Below are positions 1 through 5,825 of a DNA stretch of 41,628 nt, one piece after another (position 1 is the first letter of the stretch; the number at the start of each line of letters is the position of its first letter). The notes beneath the pieces were generated by a model. That model was not told where the DNA came from. It did no database searches and saw only the letters and a program-made list of their open reading frames with translations. The stretch is from a virus. The position numbers and the translations under genes were made by a program. Location: positions 1 through 41,628 of the IMG/VR virus record IMGVR_UViG_3300028837_001410; one strand, written 5' to 3'.

Positions 1-103
1 TCTCTCGCGGGTCGTCGGTCAGAGTCAGAAGCACCAGCAAAGCGACAACCAGAGCCACGATCAGCGTCCCCGCCACGGCCCTGCCACCCGAGCCCCACTT
101 CAT
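1..103 (-). CDS. Small membrane protein, cut by the window edge
   Basis: The reading frame starts with ATG at 103 and runs off the left edge after 34 codons. A good ribosome binding site (CCAGGAGGTGG) sits just upstream. The visible peptide starts MKWGSGG and then holds about 20 hydrophobic residues rich in Val, Leu and Ala, followed by TDDPRE. This looks like a single N-terminal membrane span or signal anchor. Its start overlaps the stop of the gene above by ATGA, so it is the last visible gene of the leftward operon. Function is unknown. Confidence 0.6.
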   Translation of the reverse strand, partial: MKWGSGGRAVAGTLIVALVVALLVLLTLTDDPRE

Positions 104-324
104 CCCACCACCTCCTGGGGATCTATGACCTCGACGCAGTTAGAGCAGTAGGCTCGCGCGGCGATTTGCCAGTGGGGCGCTGCATCGGGTCGAAGGATGC
201 GCCCACAGCGGGCGCAGAAGAAGGTGTGACCAGGGCGGGGAGTGAAGCGGCCTGCGACACGATCACTACTGAGGATGTAGCGGCCTGGGGTGACGGTCTT
301 GTAGACGCGGATGGGTGCGGTCAT
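100..324 (-). CDS. Small zinc-ribbon protein
   Basis: This 74-residue protein has two CxxC knuckles (CARC near residue 37 and CSNC near residue 60), as expected for one zinc-ribbon fold. The first half is basic and the C-terminus is short and acidic. An AAAGGAG ribosome binding site precedes the ATG at 324. The start overlaps the upstream stop, and the stop overlaps the downstream ATG, so translation is probably coupled on both sides. Phage early operons often carry such small zinc proteins as host-takeover or nucleic-acid-binding factors, but no specific family is recognised here. Confidence 0.7.
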   Translation of the reverse strand: MTAPIRVYKTVTPGRYILSSDRVAGRFTPRPGHTFFCARCGRILRPDAAPHWQIAARAYCSNCVEVIDPQEVVG

Positions 325-500
325 GCTGTCTCCTTTTGTAGCTGGACGATGAGAGAACGCGCACGCTCGGCGTCCTCGGAGATGGCGTCAAAGGTGGAGG
401 AAGGACCGTCGCCGTGCCGCAGCTTTCCTTCGTCGGCGAGGAGAGAGATGTCGCAAATGAGGGCTTTCAGCTTGAGAAAGCGTCTGGCGCGTGCGGTCAT
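321..500 (-). CDS. Hypothetical 59-residue early protein
   Basis: ATG at 500, TGA at 321-323. The peptide starts MTARARRFLK and is mostly charged and helical. Both ends overlap neighbours by ATGA, which is the main support that it is real. No cysteine cluster, membrane segment or known motif is visible beyond a basic N-terminus. It fills the gap between two other coupled genes exactly. Function unknown. Confidence 0.6.
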   Translation of the reverse strand: MTARARRFLKLKALICDISLLADEGKLRHGDGPSSTFDAISEDAERARSLIVQLQKETA

Positions 501-679
501 GGCGCGCTCCCTTCGGGCCAGGTGATGCGCACAGACAAGGTGCGGTAGCCCAGATAGATATGGAGTGACGTACCCTCGTGGCCGATTAGATCATGGCAGA
601 CGTAAAACCCAAAGCCAGGTTCAGCGGCATCCCGGTCTGAAGAGAACTTGACTCGCGGAAGCGGGCTAGACCATTTCAT
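497..679 (-). CDS. Hypothetical 60-residue early protein
   Basis: The preferred start is ATG at 679 (MKWSSPLPRV), because this ATG overlaps the TGA of the upstream gene in an ATGA; a longer frame from 715 would lie deep inside that gene. The protein has alternating hydrophobic and polar residues in its second half (IYLGYRTLSVRITW), suggesting a small beta-sheet domain. Its stop overlaps the next start. No family is recognised. Confidence 0.6.
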   Translation of the reverse strand: MKWSSPLPRVKFSSDRDAAEPGFGFYVCHDLIGHEGTSLHIYLGYRTLSVRITWPEGSAP

Positions 680-963
680 GGCTCTACTCCGTCTAGCTCG
701 AAACGCTGTCGCCAACAGATCGCATCTTCGCGGAGAGCGGCGTATTCGGCCTGGGAAAGCTCGCGCAACTGGACAAAGGTAGCGTCTGCGTCATCAAAAA
801 GCGCGGCGGCGTGATTGGCCTCCCCGGAGGTCGGGAGAAGGTTGATGGCGCCAGAGAGTTGACCGAGCTGGATATCGAGTGTATTGATGAGGGTGAGAAG
901 ATCAGGGGTCTCGCAGTCCACCGTGAGACCGCTCGCCATCGTGTAGCCCTCTTCAGCCGCCAT
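676..963 (-). CDS. Hypothetical early protein, helical
   Basis: The start chosen is ATG at 963 (MAAEEGYTM), which has AAGGAGAAGG just upstream; ATG at 939 is a weaker alternative. The 95-residue product is predicted to be mainly helical, with a Leu-rich stretch (LLTLINTLDIQLGQL) and an acidic middle. It overlaps the upstream gene by 11 bases and the downstream gene by ATGA. No catalytic motif is seen. Role unknown; its place in the coupled operon suggests an early accessory function. Confidence 0.6.
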   Translation of the reverse strand: MAAEEGYTMASGLTVDCETPDLLTLINTLDIQLGQLSGAINLLPTSGEANHAAALFDDADATFVQLRELSQAEYAALREDAICWRQRFELDGVEP

Positions 964-1228
964 TGTCCTTCTCCTTCCGCCGGTGGGGATACTGCATTGC
1001 GTCAGCGTACGCCTGCTGCCACAGCTCCAGGGTTTCCATGCCCCGCTTGATCTGCATGCTTGCCCTCTCCACGACCTCGATTCCACTTTGAATCTCCGCC
1101 ATGACCTGCAGGACGGCTGCCTCCAAGACCTGGATTCCGCTCTGAATCTGCGCCGTGGCCATCCCCGCCTGAAACACGGGCACCTCGGTCAGCGCCAGCA
1201 TCTCCTCTCTCGCTGCTCTCACTGACAT
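953..1228 (-). CDS. Small coiled-coil protein with internal repeat
   Basis: This 91-residue protein starts at ATG 1228 with GGGGAAGG upstream. Its centre repeats a unit of the form IQSGIxVLE/IQSGIEVVE and then a related IKRGMETLE, giving amphipathic helices likely to form a coiled coil or helical hairpin. The C-terminus is basic (PHRRKEK). It lies in the leftward early operon and overlaps the next gene by 11 bases. No family is recognised; a small oligomerising factor is a guess from the heptad-like pattern. Confidence 0.6.
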   Translation of the reverse strand: MSVRAAREEMLALTEVPVFQAGMATAQIQSGIQVLEAAVLQVMAEIQSGIEVVERASMQIKRGMETLELWQQAYADAMQYPHRRKEKDNGG

Positions 1229-1273
1229 CGCCGCCTTCCCCTTTCATTCGCCCCTACCATGGCTTGGGCCTGC

Positions 1274-1435
1274 TCAGATCAGCTCCTCCACCATCTCGCC
1301 CGCCTCTTGCTTCTCGCCTACTGACTCGGGCCGGTACTTGGGATACAGACGCATGAGCTTTGTCAGTACCTCGACGATCCGGTCATGGCTCGGGCCGTTA
1401 GCACCGTCGCCGCTCAGTGCTGTCTCGCGGGTCAT
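1274..1435 (-). CDS. Hypothetical 53-residue early protein
   Basis: ATG at 1435 overlaps the stop of the HTH gene above (ATGA) and has GAGGTT upstream; TGA is at 1274-1276. The peptide starts MTRETALSGD and holds a probable helix (RIVEVLTKLMRLYPKY) and an acidic C-terminus ending VEELI. There is no known motif. It is supported by coupling, ribosome site and the absence of any other gene in this stretch. Confidence 0.55.
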   Translation of the reverse strand: MTRETALSGDGANGPSHDRIVEVLTKLMRLYPKYRPESVGEKQEAGEMVEELI

Positions 1436-1683
1436 GGGGCAACCTCACGCTCAGGGGTGCTCGCTGTAGCTCGCTCGTGCCCGTTCTCGGCCAAAAAAAC
1501 AGTCATGATCTCTTCGCGCTTCTCAGGGAATCTCTTCGCTAAGCGGCGCAAGACGAGCCGTCCGGCCCGCCGTTCTCCGCCGTACATGGCTGTCATCATT
1601 CGCATGCTGATGCCCAAGCACTCCGCAAAGGCACTCTTCGTCATATCCCCCCGGCAATTGTCGAGCAACTCCACTAGAGTCAT
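1432..1683 (-). CDS. Small HTH regulator, first gene of leftward operon
   Basis: This 83-residue protein has the order of a Cro/XRE-type helix-turn-helix: an N-terminal helix (LVELLDNCRG), then MTKSAFAECLGISMRMMTAM as helices 2-3, then further helices. AGGAGG lies upstream of the ATG at 1683. It is the first gene after the strong leftward promoter and faces the XRE repressor across a shared operator region, which is the usual position of a Cro-like protein. The Cro role is inferred from position; it could instead be an early activator. Confidence 0.7.
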   Translation of the reverse strand: MTLVELLDNCRGDMTKSAFAECLGISMRMMTAMYGGERRAGRLVLRRLAKRFPEKREEIMTVFLAENGHERATASTPEREVAP

Positions 1684-1715
1684 TCTGGCTGCCTCCTCTC
1701 GTTATCCGCGCACGT

Positions 1716-1735
1716 CTGTGCCTATTGTAGCACAG
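1716..1735. promoter_or_regulatory. Operator O1, CTGTGC-N8-GCACAG
   Basis: A perfect inverted repeat with six-base arms and an 8-base spacer. The spacer and arm edges contain the -10 box of the leftward promoter, so a bound dimer would block it. A second copy with the same arms and spacer length lies at 1771-1789. This is the expected layout for an XRE/C1-type dimeric repressor. Confidence 0.7.
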
Positions 1736-1752
1736 GTGGGCCAAGAAGTCAA
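1724..1752 (-). promoter_or_regulatory. Leftward early promoter, TTGACT-N17-TACAAT
   Basis: On the minus strand a -35 box TTGACT (1752-1747) is separated by 17 bases from a -10 box TACAAT (1729-1724), with TG three bases before the -10. This is the best sigma70-type match in the left part of the window. It should start transcription near 1717 and drive the small-gene operon from 1683 leftward. An operator with arms at 1716-1721 and 1730-1735 brackets the -10 box. Confidence 0.8.
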
Positions 1753-1770
1753 TACCTTTGGAGGGTGAAT

Positions 1771-1797
1771 CTGTGCGAAATACGGCACAATCGTGCC
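1771..1797. promoter_or_regulatory. Operator O2, CTGTGC-N8-GCACA, with overlapping half-site
   Basis: CTGTGC at 1771-1776 and GCACA at 1785-1789 repeat the O1 architecture with a different spacer sequence. A further inverted repeat, GGCAC-N4-GTGCC, overlaps it at 1784-1797. The site covers the position of the -35 box for the rightward repressor promoter, so binding could repress or activate repressor synthesis. Confidence 0.65.
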
Positions 1798-1806
1798 ATG
1801 TTGGGT

Positions 1807-1819
1807 TATAATAGGAGCA
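1807..1819 (+). promoter_or_regulatory. Repressor promoter -10 box with likely leaderless start
   Basis: A consensus TATAAT lies at 1807-1812. The expected transcription start, six to seven bases further on, falls on or next to the A of the ATG at 1819. There is no good -35 box at the proper distance (GGCACA at 1784-1789), and operator O2 sits there instead. The messenger would therefore have no 5' leader. Confidence 0.55.
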
Positions 1820-2187
1820 TGCTAGAGGAGATGAGCTTCGGGGAACGGCTAGATCAGCTGATGGATACGCTTGATCTCAAGGCCAAAGAGTTGGCCCACG
1901 AGTCGGGCGTCTCCCACCGACACATCAACGCGCTTACAAGCGGCGAGCGCAAGGACCCATCATTGAGCATCGCCACCATGCTTGCCCGCGCCCTCGGCGT
2001 CTCCCTCGACTGGCTTGCCGGGCTACCGAAGGGGAATCCGGGGCAGTTGGAGCCGGACGAGAAGCACTTGCTGGACCTGTATAGGAGACTGCCGCCAGAT
2101 GGCCAACGGCTCATGCTTGGCACCATGAGTCTGGCGGCTGAAATCAGGATGGGGAATGAGGAAGGCACTGGCGGAGAAGGACTTTGA
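1819..2187 (+). CDS. XRE-family repressor (C1-like)
   Basis: A 122-residue protein from ATG 1819 with a canonical HTH_3/XRE domain at about residues 8-65: GERLDQLMDTLDL, then AKELAHESGVSHRHINALTSG as helices 2-3, then SLSIATMLARALGVSLDWLAG. The short C-terminal part (LLDLYRRLPPDGQRLMLGTM) resembles the helical tail of SOS-independent phage repressors; there is no LexA-type peptidase domain. It diverges from the small HTH gene and lies upstream of the integrase, as in lysogeny modules. ATG 1831 is an alternative start, but GAGGAG abuts it too closely. Confidence 0.85.
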   Translation: MLEEMSFGERLDQLMDTLDLKAKELAHESGVSHRHINALTSGERKDPSLSIATMLARALGVSLDWLAGLPKGNPGQLEPDEKHLLDLYRRLPPDGQRLMLGTMSLAAEIRMGNEEGTGGEGL

Positions 2188-2336
2188 GCCAGTACCAGAG
2201 CTGGGCTAAGGCGAGGCGAACGCGGTATCCGCGCATGGGCATACAATTCTCGGAGCTTGGAGCCTCACTGCTCCACTATCAATAATACGTCCAGAATCGC
2301 CGATCTTAGTGAAGATTGCGTCAAGAGGCAGGAATC
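2188..2336 (+). other. Intergenic region after the repressor, with a hairpin
   Basis: No gene is visible here. A hairpin TGGAGC-CTCACT-GCTCCA lies at 2258-2275, not followed by a T run, so it is a weak terminator candidate. An A/T-rich patch (AATAATAC, 2281-2288) just downstream could be a poor -10 box for the next gene, with TTGGAG at 2257-2262 as a -35 box. Neither assignment is firm. Confidence 0.3.
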
Positions 2337-2969
2337 ATGCGGCGTATCCTCATGGTAGTTCTGGCACTTCTGCTCATCACGGGTGCCTTCTTGGCTGGTC
2401 AGCTTATGCCCCAGATTGGGCCGGAACTCTGGGATCCCATGGCGACACGTTTTCTTGAGATGCGTGAGGTAACCGTCGTGGTGTACCGCACCGTACAGGT
2501 TCCAGTGATCGTACGTGTGGCTGAGACCGTGGTGGTGCCTCTCGCTATCACTCCAGCACCTGGTGTGGTGGAGTGCCTAGCGATCGGGGCTTACTTGAAA
2601 GCTATGGCCGAAGTCCAGGAAGAGCGCAGCGACATCCTTGAAGATGAATCCCGGTGGCGCGAGAAAAGCAGCGAGCAATCGGCAGAAGTTGTGAAAGAAC
2701 GCTGCACCGAGTTCTGGGAAAGATGGCGTGACCTCTGGGCTGAGAGCGGCAGCGTCTCCCCTCCTGCACTTCTGCGAAAGGCCCATGACGACTTTCAACA
2801 GTCAATGGAACAGAAGCTGCGATCTTTGGAATATCTCCAGGCATATTACCAGACTGGTCTGGAATCCGACAGGGCCAAATCGAATGAAGCACTCACACGA
2901 GCCAATAGGTTCGCCCAGGATTACGGCTACGAGGTGGATCAGGTCATGCGACTCTGCTCTGGGGAATGA
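2337..2969 (+). CDS. Membrane-anchored coiled-coil protein in the lysogeny block
   Basis: The start is ATG 2337 (MRRILMVV) after AGGCAGGA; a TTG at 2316 in the same frame is less likely. Residues 4-25 form one hydrophobic span after two arginines, a signal anchor or uncleaved signal. A Val-rich segment (VTVVVYRTVQVPVIVRV) and a Trp- and Glu-rich helical region with coiled-coil character follow. The 210-residue product would sit mostly outside the membrane if N-in. It lies between repressor and integrase, so expression in the lysogen is plausible; a moron or superinfection-exclusion role is only inferred. Confidence 0.65.
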   Translation: MRRILMVVLALLLITGAFLAGQLMPQIGPELWDPMATRFLEMREVTVVVYRTVQVPVIVRVAETVVVPLAITPAPGVVECLAIGAYLKAMAEVQEERSDILEDESRWREKSSEQSAEVVKERCTEFWERWRDLWAESGSVSPPALLRKAHDDFQQSMEQKLRSLEYLQAYYQTGLESDRAKSNEALTRANRFAQDYGYEVDQVMRLCSGE

Positions 2970-2987
2970 CGCGAAGGAGAAGCCCTG

Positions 2988-3110
2988 ATGCCTCATCCTC
3001 CCGACATTCGCCTCTTCCCCCGCTGGGTCTATCGCGCCTTCTACGCCCTCCACGCTGTCGCCTACCTGATCGGGCTGGTTTCGATCGTGCTTGAGGAGTG
3101 GGGGAAGTAA
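2988..3110 (+). CDS. 40-residue single-span membrane protein
   Basis: ATG at 2988 follows GAAGGAGA at good spacing; TAA is at 3108-3110. The peptide begins MPHPPDIRLFPRWVYRAF and then has a hydrophobic segment (LHAVAYLIGLVSIVL) ending EEWGK. One membrane helix is likely. It begins 18 bases after the preceding membrane-protein gene and is probably cotranscribed with it. No family is known to me. Confidence 0.55.
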   Translation: MPHPPDIRLFPRWVYRAFYALHAVAYLIGLVSIVLEEWGK

Positions 3111-3127
3111 AGTGAAAGGAGGTCAAA

Positions 3128-3289
3128 ATGCCTCGGAGATCGCCCTGGCACTCGGTGAAGCGGGACGTTCATCACAACAACACGAACTGCAACACAGGGA
3201 ACAACATCGAGCCAGAGAACGTCCGGCAGGGTACCGGGGGCAAGCGTCTATGCCACGAATGCGCGGACCTGAACCGAAGGGGCCGCTAG
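3128..3289 (+). CDS. Small Cys/His-rich phage protein
   Basis: ATG 3128 follows a very strong AAAGGAGGTC site. The 53-residue product has VHHNNTNC, CNTGNNIEPENV, GTGGKRLC and CHEC motifs, a set of His and Cys residues suited to binding one zinc. I recognise this motif order from small uncharacterised proteins of phages and actinobacterial-type genomes, but no function is established. Its TAG stop shares a palindromic CTAG with the stop of the convergent gene on the other strand. Confidence 0.6.
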   Translation: MPRRSPWHSVKRDVHHNNTNCNTGNNIEPENVRQGTGGKRLCHECADLNRRGR

Positions 3290-3588
3290 AAGACCAGTTC
3301 CCAAAACGGTCCGGTGGGTTCTCCATCTATGATGTCCCAAACTCGCCGTAAAGCACTCGGACCCAGGCCGTTCTCCGCTGCGACGGCGAAGGCCCTGAAT
3401 CCTTCGACCTGAGTGCCCTCGAAGCGTACAGTCGGTTCAGGATAGGGATGGCCGTCTCCTCCCTGGCAGGAGGCAAAGGTCTCTACGCCAGCCTCTCTCA
3501 GGATGAGTACAGCTCTCTTTATGCCGGGGTCGAGGGGCGGTTCAAAGTCTTTGTCCCTCGTTTTCTCGATCTGTGCAATGGCGTCCAC
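3286..3588 (-). CDS. Conserved phage hypothetical protein (ETFASCQGG type)
   Basis: The product holds motifs PPLDPGIKRAVLILREAG, ETFASCQGG, HPYPEPTVRF and DIIDGEPTGPFWELVF, a pattern I recognise from a widespread phage protein of about 100 residues without known function. The start chosen is GTG 3588, which has TTGGAGACC upstream; ATG 3615 is an alternative that would overlap the integrase ATG in a CATG. It is the only minus-strand gene inside the lysogeny block, convergent with the 53-residue gene and divergent from the integrase. Confidence 0.65.
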   Translation of the reverse strand: MDAIAQIEKTRDKDFEPPLDPGIKRAVLILREAGVETFASCQGGDGHPYPEPTVRFEGTQVEGFRAFAVAAENGLGPSALRRVWDIIDGEPTGPFWELVF

Positions 3589-3589
3589 A
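3551..3589 (+). promoter_or_regulatory. Candidate integrase promoter with operator O3
   Basis: A candidate -35 box TTGTCC (3551-3556) and -10 box TGCAAT (3574-3579) are 17 bases apart, each matching consensus in four of six positions. Overlapping the -10 box is CTGTGC-N8-CCACA (3571-3589), which differs from the O1/O2 operators by one base in the right arm. Transcription would start near 3586, giving a short leader with AAGGA before the integrase ATG. The region also codes for the start of the minus-strand gene. Confidence 0.4.
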
Positions 3590-3613
3590 TTCGGTCTCCA
3601 AGGACAGTATACC

Positions 3614-5044
3614 ATGTTCCGCGTCGTCATCGTAGCGGCCGTCTCAACCACCGCCCAGGCCACTGACCAGAAGGCCAGCATCCCCCAGCAGCTCGAGGCC
3701 TGCCGGGAGGTGTGCGAGGCCCGAGACTGGCGCGTCGCGGCCACCATCGAGATCCCCGGCCACTCGCGGAACTACAACTGGCTCCACGAGATCATCCGCG
3801 ACTGCCCGGGGTATGGTGAGATGGTGGGCCTGGTCGAGTCGGGCCAAGTGGACCTCATCGTGGTTCGGGACTACGACCGCCTCTGGCGCACCGACGCACT
3901 CCGGGCCCAGCTCATGGCTCTCTGCCGCGAGCACCACGTCCAGGTGTACAGCCTCAACCAGCCGGTCGAGCCCGTCTCGCCCGGGCTGATCGCCACACAC
4001 GATACGGGCCAGCTTGCCGAGGTGCTGTTCGGCTTCATCTCGGAGCAGGAGAATCGCACTCGCCAGCGCCGCCGTCGGGTCGGGATGGAGAATCGCATCA
4101 AGCGAGGATTCCACGGCGGGAGCACGCGCCCGTATGGGTACCGGCTATCGGGCCAAGCCGATGTGCCCATGCAGATAGAGGAAGATGAAGCCCGCTGGCT
4201 GCGCTGGATCTTCCAGAGAAGAGCCGAACGGTGGGGTTATGGGCGCATTGTTCGAGAACTGAACAGGCTCGGGGTAGCAGGCCCAACTGACGATCACTGG
4301 CGATACAACACCGTGCGCTACATCCTCAACAATCCCGTGTACGTTGGAACTGTGCAGTGGGGGAAAGCGGTCAACGAGGATGGGCGCCATGAGCGGGTGA
4401 TCAGCGCCGATCTGTGGCAAGCGACGCGTAAAGTCCACGGGTTCAACCTCACACCGCACTTTGCGGCTCGGCACACCCTCTCAGGCTTGACCCGCTGCGG
4501 GTTGTGTGGTTGGGGAATGGTGTACTCTCGACCCTACTTGCGCTGCAATCGTTATATGCACACGAGCGGACGCGAATGCCAGTCAAACGCGATCAGGGCG
4601 GACGTAGTGGAAAAGCACATCTTCGACCGAGTGAGAGAAGTATTGCTCGACCCCGTTGCGTTCGCCGAAGCACGTAGGAATCAATCAGACCGCGAGCCTC
4701 TCGACCAGGAACTGACAGCGGTGAATGGCGAGCTGGCCAAGGCGGAAGCTGCCTGGAGCCGATGGGACCACCTGTTTGAGATAGGCGGTATTACGGCGGA
4801 CGAGATGCTGCGACACCGAGAGCGGCTGCTGGGCCAGGTGGCGCGACTTCAGGAACGGGGCGAAGAACTCAAACAGGAACGCGGCACCCTAGATCGGGCC
4901 CTAGATCAAGTGGTGACCTTGAGTCAAGTCGTGGATACATTGGGAATGATGTCTCCCACTGAGCTGAGAGAACAGGTCTACGGACGGTTGATAGACACAA
5001 TCGAACTCCGTCAAGGCGAGGAACCGCGAATCCTCTGGCTGTAA
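3614..5044 (+). CDS. int: Large serine recombinase (phage integrase)
   Basis: A 476-residue protein from ATG 3614. The N-terminal resolvase domain (about residues 1-150) shows AAVSTTAQ with the catalytic serine (Ser11), SIPQQLEAC, and VVRDYDRLWRTD with the conserved DR..R residues. The recombinase domain follows (GFHGGSTRPYGYRL, RYNTVRYILNNPVYVG), then a zinc ribbon (CGLCGWG and CNRYMHTSGREC) and a long coiled coil typical of these integrases. The usual Arg two residues before the nucleophile is Ala here. It should catalyse phage integration and, with a directionality factor, excision. Candidate attP lies in the flanking intergenic DNA. Confidence 0.9.
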   Translation: MFRVVIVAAVSTTAQATDQKASIPQQLEACREVCEARDWRVAATIEIPGHSRNYNWLHEIIRDCPGYGEMVGLVESGQVDLIVVRDYDRLWRTDALRAQLMALCREHHVQVYSLNQPVEPVSPGLIATHDTGQLAEVLFGFISEQENRTRQRRRRVGMENRIKRGFHGGSTRPYGYRLSGQADVPMQIEEDEARWLRWIFQRRAERWGYGRIVRELNRLGVAGPTDDHWRYNTVRYILNNPVYVGTVQWGKAVNEDGRHERVISADLWQATRKVHGFNLTPHFAARHTLSGLTRCGLCGWGMVYSRPYLRCNRYMHTSGRECQSNAIRADVVEKHIFDRVREVLLDPVAFAEARRNQSDREPLDQELTAVNGELAKAEAAWSRWDHLFEIGGITADEMLRHRERLLGQVARLQERGEELKQERGTLDRALDQVVTLSQVVDTLGMMSPTELREQVYGRLIDTIELRQGEEPRILWL

Positions 5045-5191
5045 CCTATTATCCTCTGTCCTAACGGACTAGCGCAGGTTACACCCCCGTCCTCTCAAGA
5101 GGAGCGCCGAGGGGCGCGGCCGCCCAAACCACGCCCCCCGGCAAAGGTGAATCCCCCAGCGGTAGGTCAGGCCGCCAGGGACGGTAGTGAT
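5045..5191. other. Integrase-holin intergenic region with tandem hairpins, candidate attP
   Basis: No gene is visible. Two hairpins stand side by side: TCCTCT-CA-AGAGGA at 5090-5103 and GCGCC-GAGG-GGCGC at 5104-5117, without T runs. They lie between the convergent ends of the integrase and the late operon, so they could stop both transcripts. The phage attachment site of large serine recombinases is usually next to the gene, so this stretch is the first place to look, but no core can be defined without the host junctions. Confidence 0.35.
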
Positions 5192-5503
5192 CTAGTTCTT
5201 GCGCGGTCCCACGCCCGCCTTGCCCAGCAGGTTTAGGACGCTCTCATATCCATAGACGGCCAAGGTCGCTCCAAAGAAGCCGATCAGAATCGCCACGAAT
5301 AGGCCCTCCGATGTGGGCTTCCATCCACTGGCAATGCACTGTGCCACGACGGCCGCCACCAGCGCAAGGCCGAGTACCAGCAGTGTCGTGTATCGCCAAT
5401 CAGGGAGGTAGCTCTTGAGCCACTGGGCGACCAACGTAGCGAAGACGGCCACGCCGCCCACGGTTAGGATTGCCTGCACGCTGATAGGAAACTCGATTCC
5501 CAT
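5192..5503 (-). CDS. Holin-like protein, three membrane spans
   Basis: Start ATG 5503 (MGIEFPISV) with AAAGGAGAG upstream. The 103-residue protein has three hydrophobic segments at about residues 8-26, 38-57 and 68-88, and a positively charged tail (GVGPRKN). Size, spans and place as the last gene of the lysis cassette fit a holin, which opens the cytoplasmic membrane at the end of infection. The sequence itself does not match a holin family that I can name with certainty. Confidence 0.7.
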   Translation of the reverse strand: MGIEFPISVQAILTVGGVAVFATLVAQWLKSYLPDWRYTTLLVLGLALVAAVVAQCIASGWKPTSEGLFVAILIGFFGATLAVYGYESVLNLLGKAGVGPRKN

Positions 5504-5513
5504 GTCTCTCCTT

Positions 5514-5813
5514 TCATAGTTTGATGCGCGATGCCAACATGGCCGCAATCGCGGCGAAGCCGTCAATCACGCCGATGATGCGCGCCTCCACCTTGCGTGT
5601 CTTGTCGACCTCCGCCAATTCTGAGCGTAGTTGCTTGTCCTGATTGAAGAGCGTCGTGATCTGCTCGCCGTGGCGGGTGAGCGCGTCATGGTCTTCCCGC
5701 TGCCGTTCCAGGGCCTGGCTGACCGTGGTCTCCACCCGGTCGATCTTCTCGCCGAGGAACTTCAGGAGCATGGCGTTGGTCACGGGTCGCTCGTTGCGAC
5801 TAGGCTCGGTCAT
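5514..5813 (-). CDS. XhlA-like coiled-coil membrane protein of the lysis cassette
   Basis: A 99-residue protein with a long charged helical part (residues 15-72, heptad-like, KIDRVETTVSQALERQ) and one C-terminal hydrophobic segment (IIGVIDGFAAIAAMLAS) ending in basic residues. This order, coiled coil then membrane anchor, is that of hemolysin XhlA-type phage proteins which work with holin and endolysin. AAGGGG precedes ATG 5813. It sits between the glycosidase and holin genes. Confidence 0.6.
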   Translation of the reverse strand: MTEPSRNERPVTNAMLLKFLGEKIDRVETTVSQALERQREDHDALTRHGEQITTLFNQDKQLRSELAEVDKTRKVEARIIGVIDGFAAIAAMLASRIKL

Positions 5814-5825
5814 CGCGTTTTCCCC

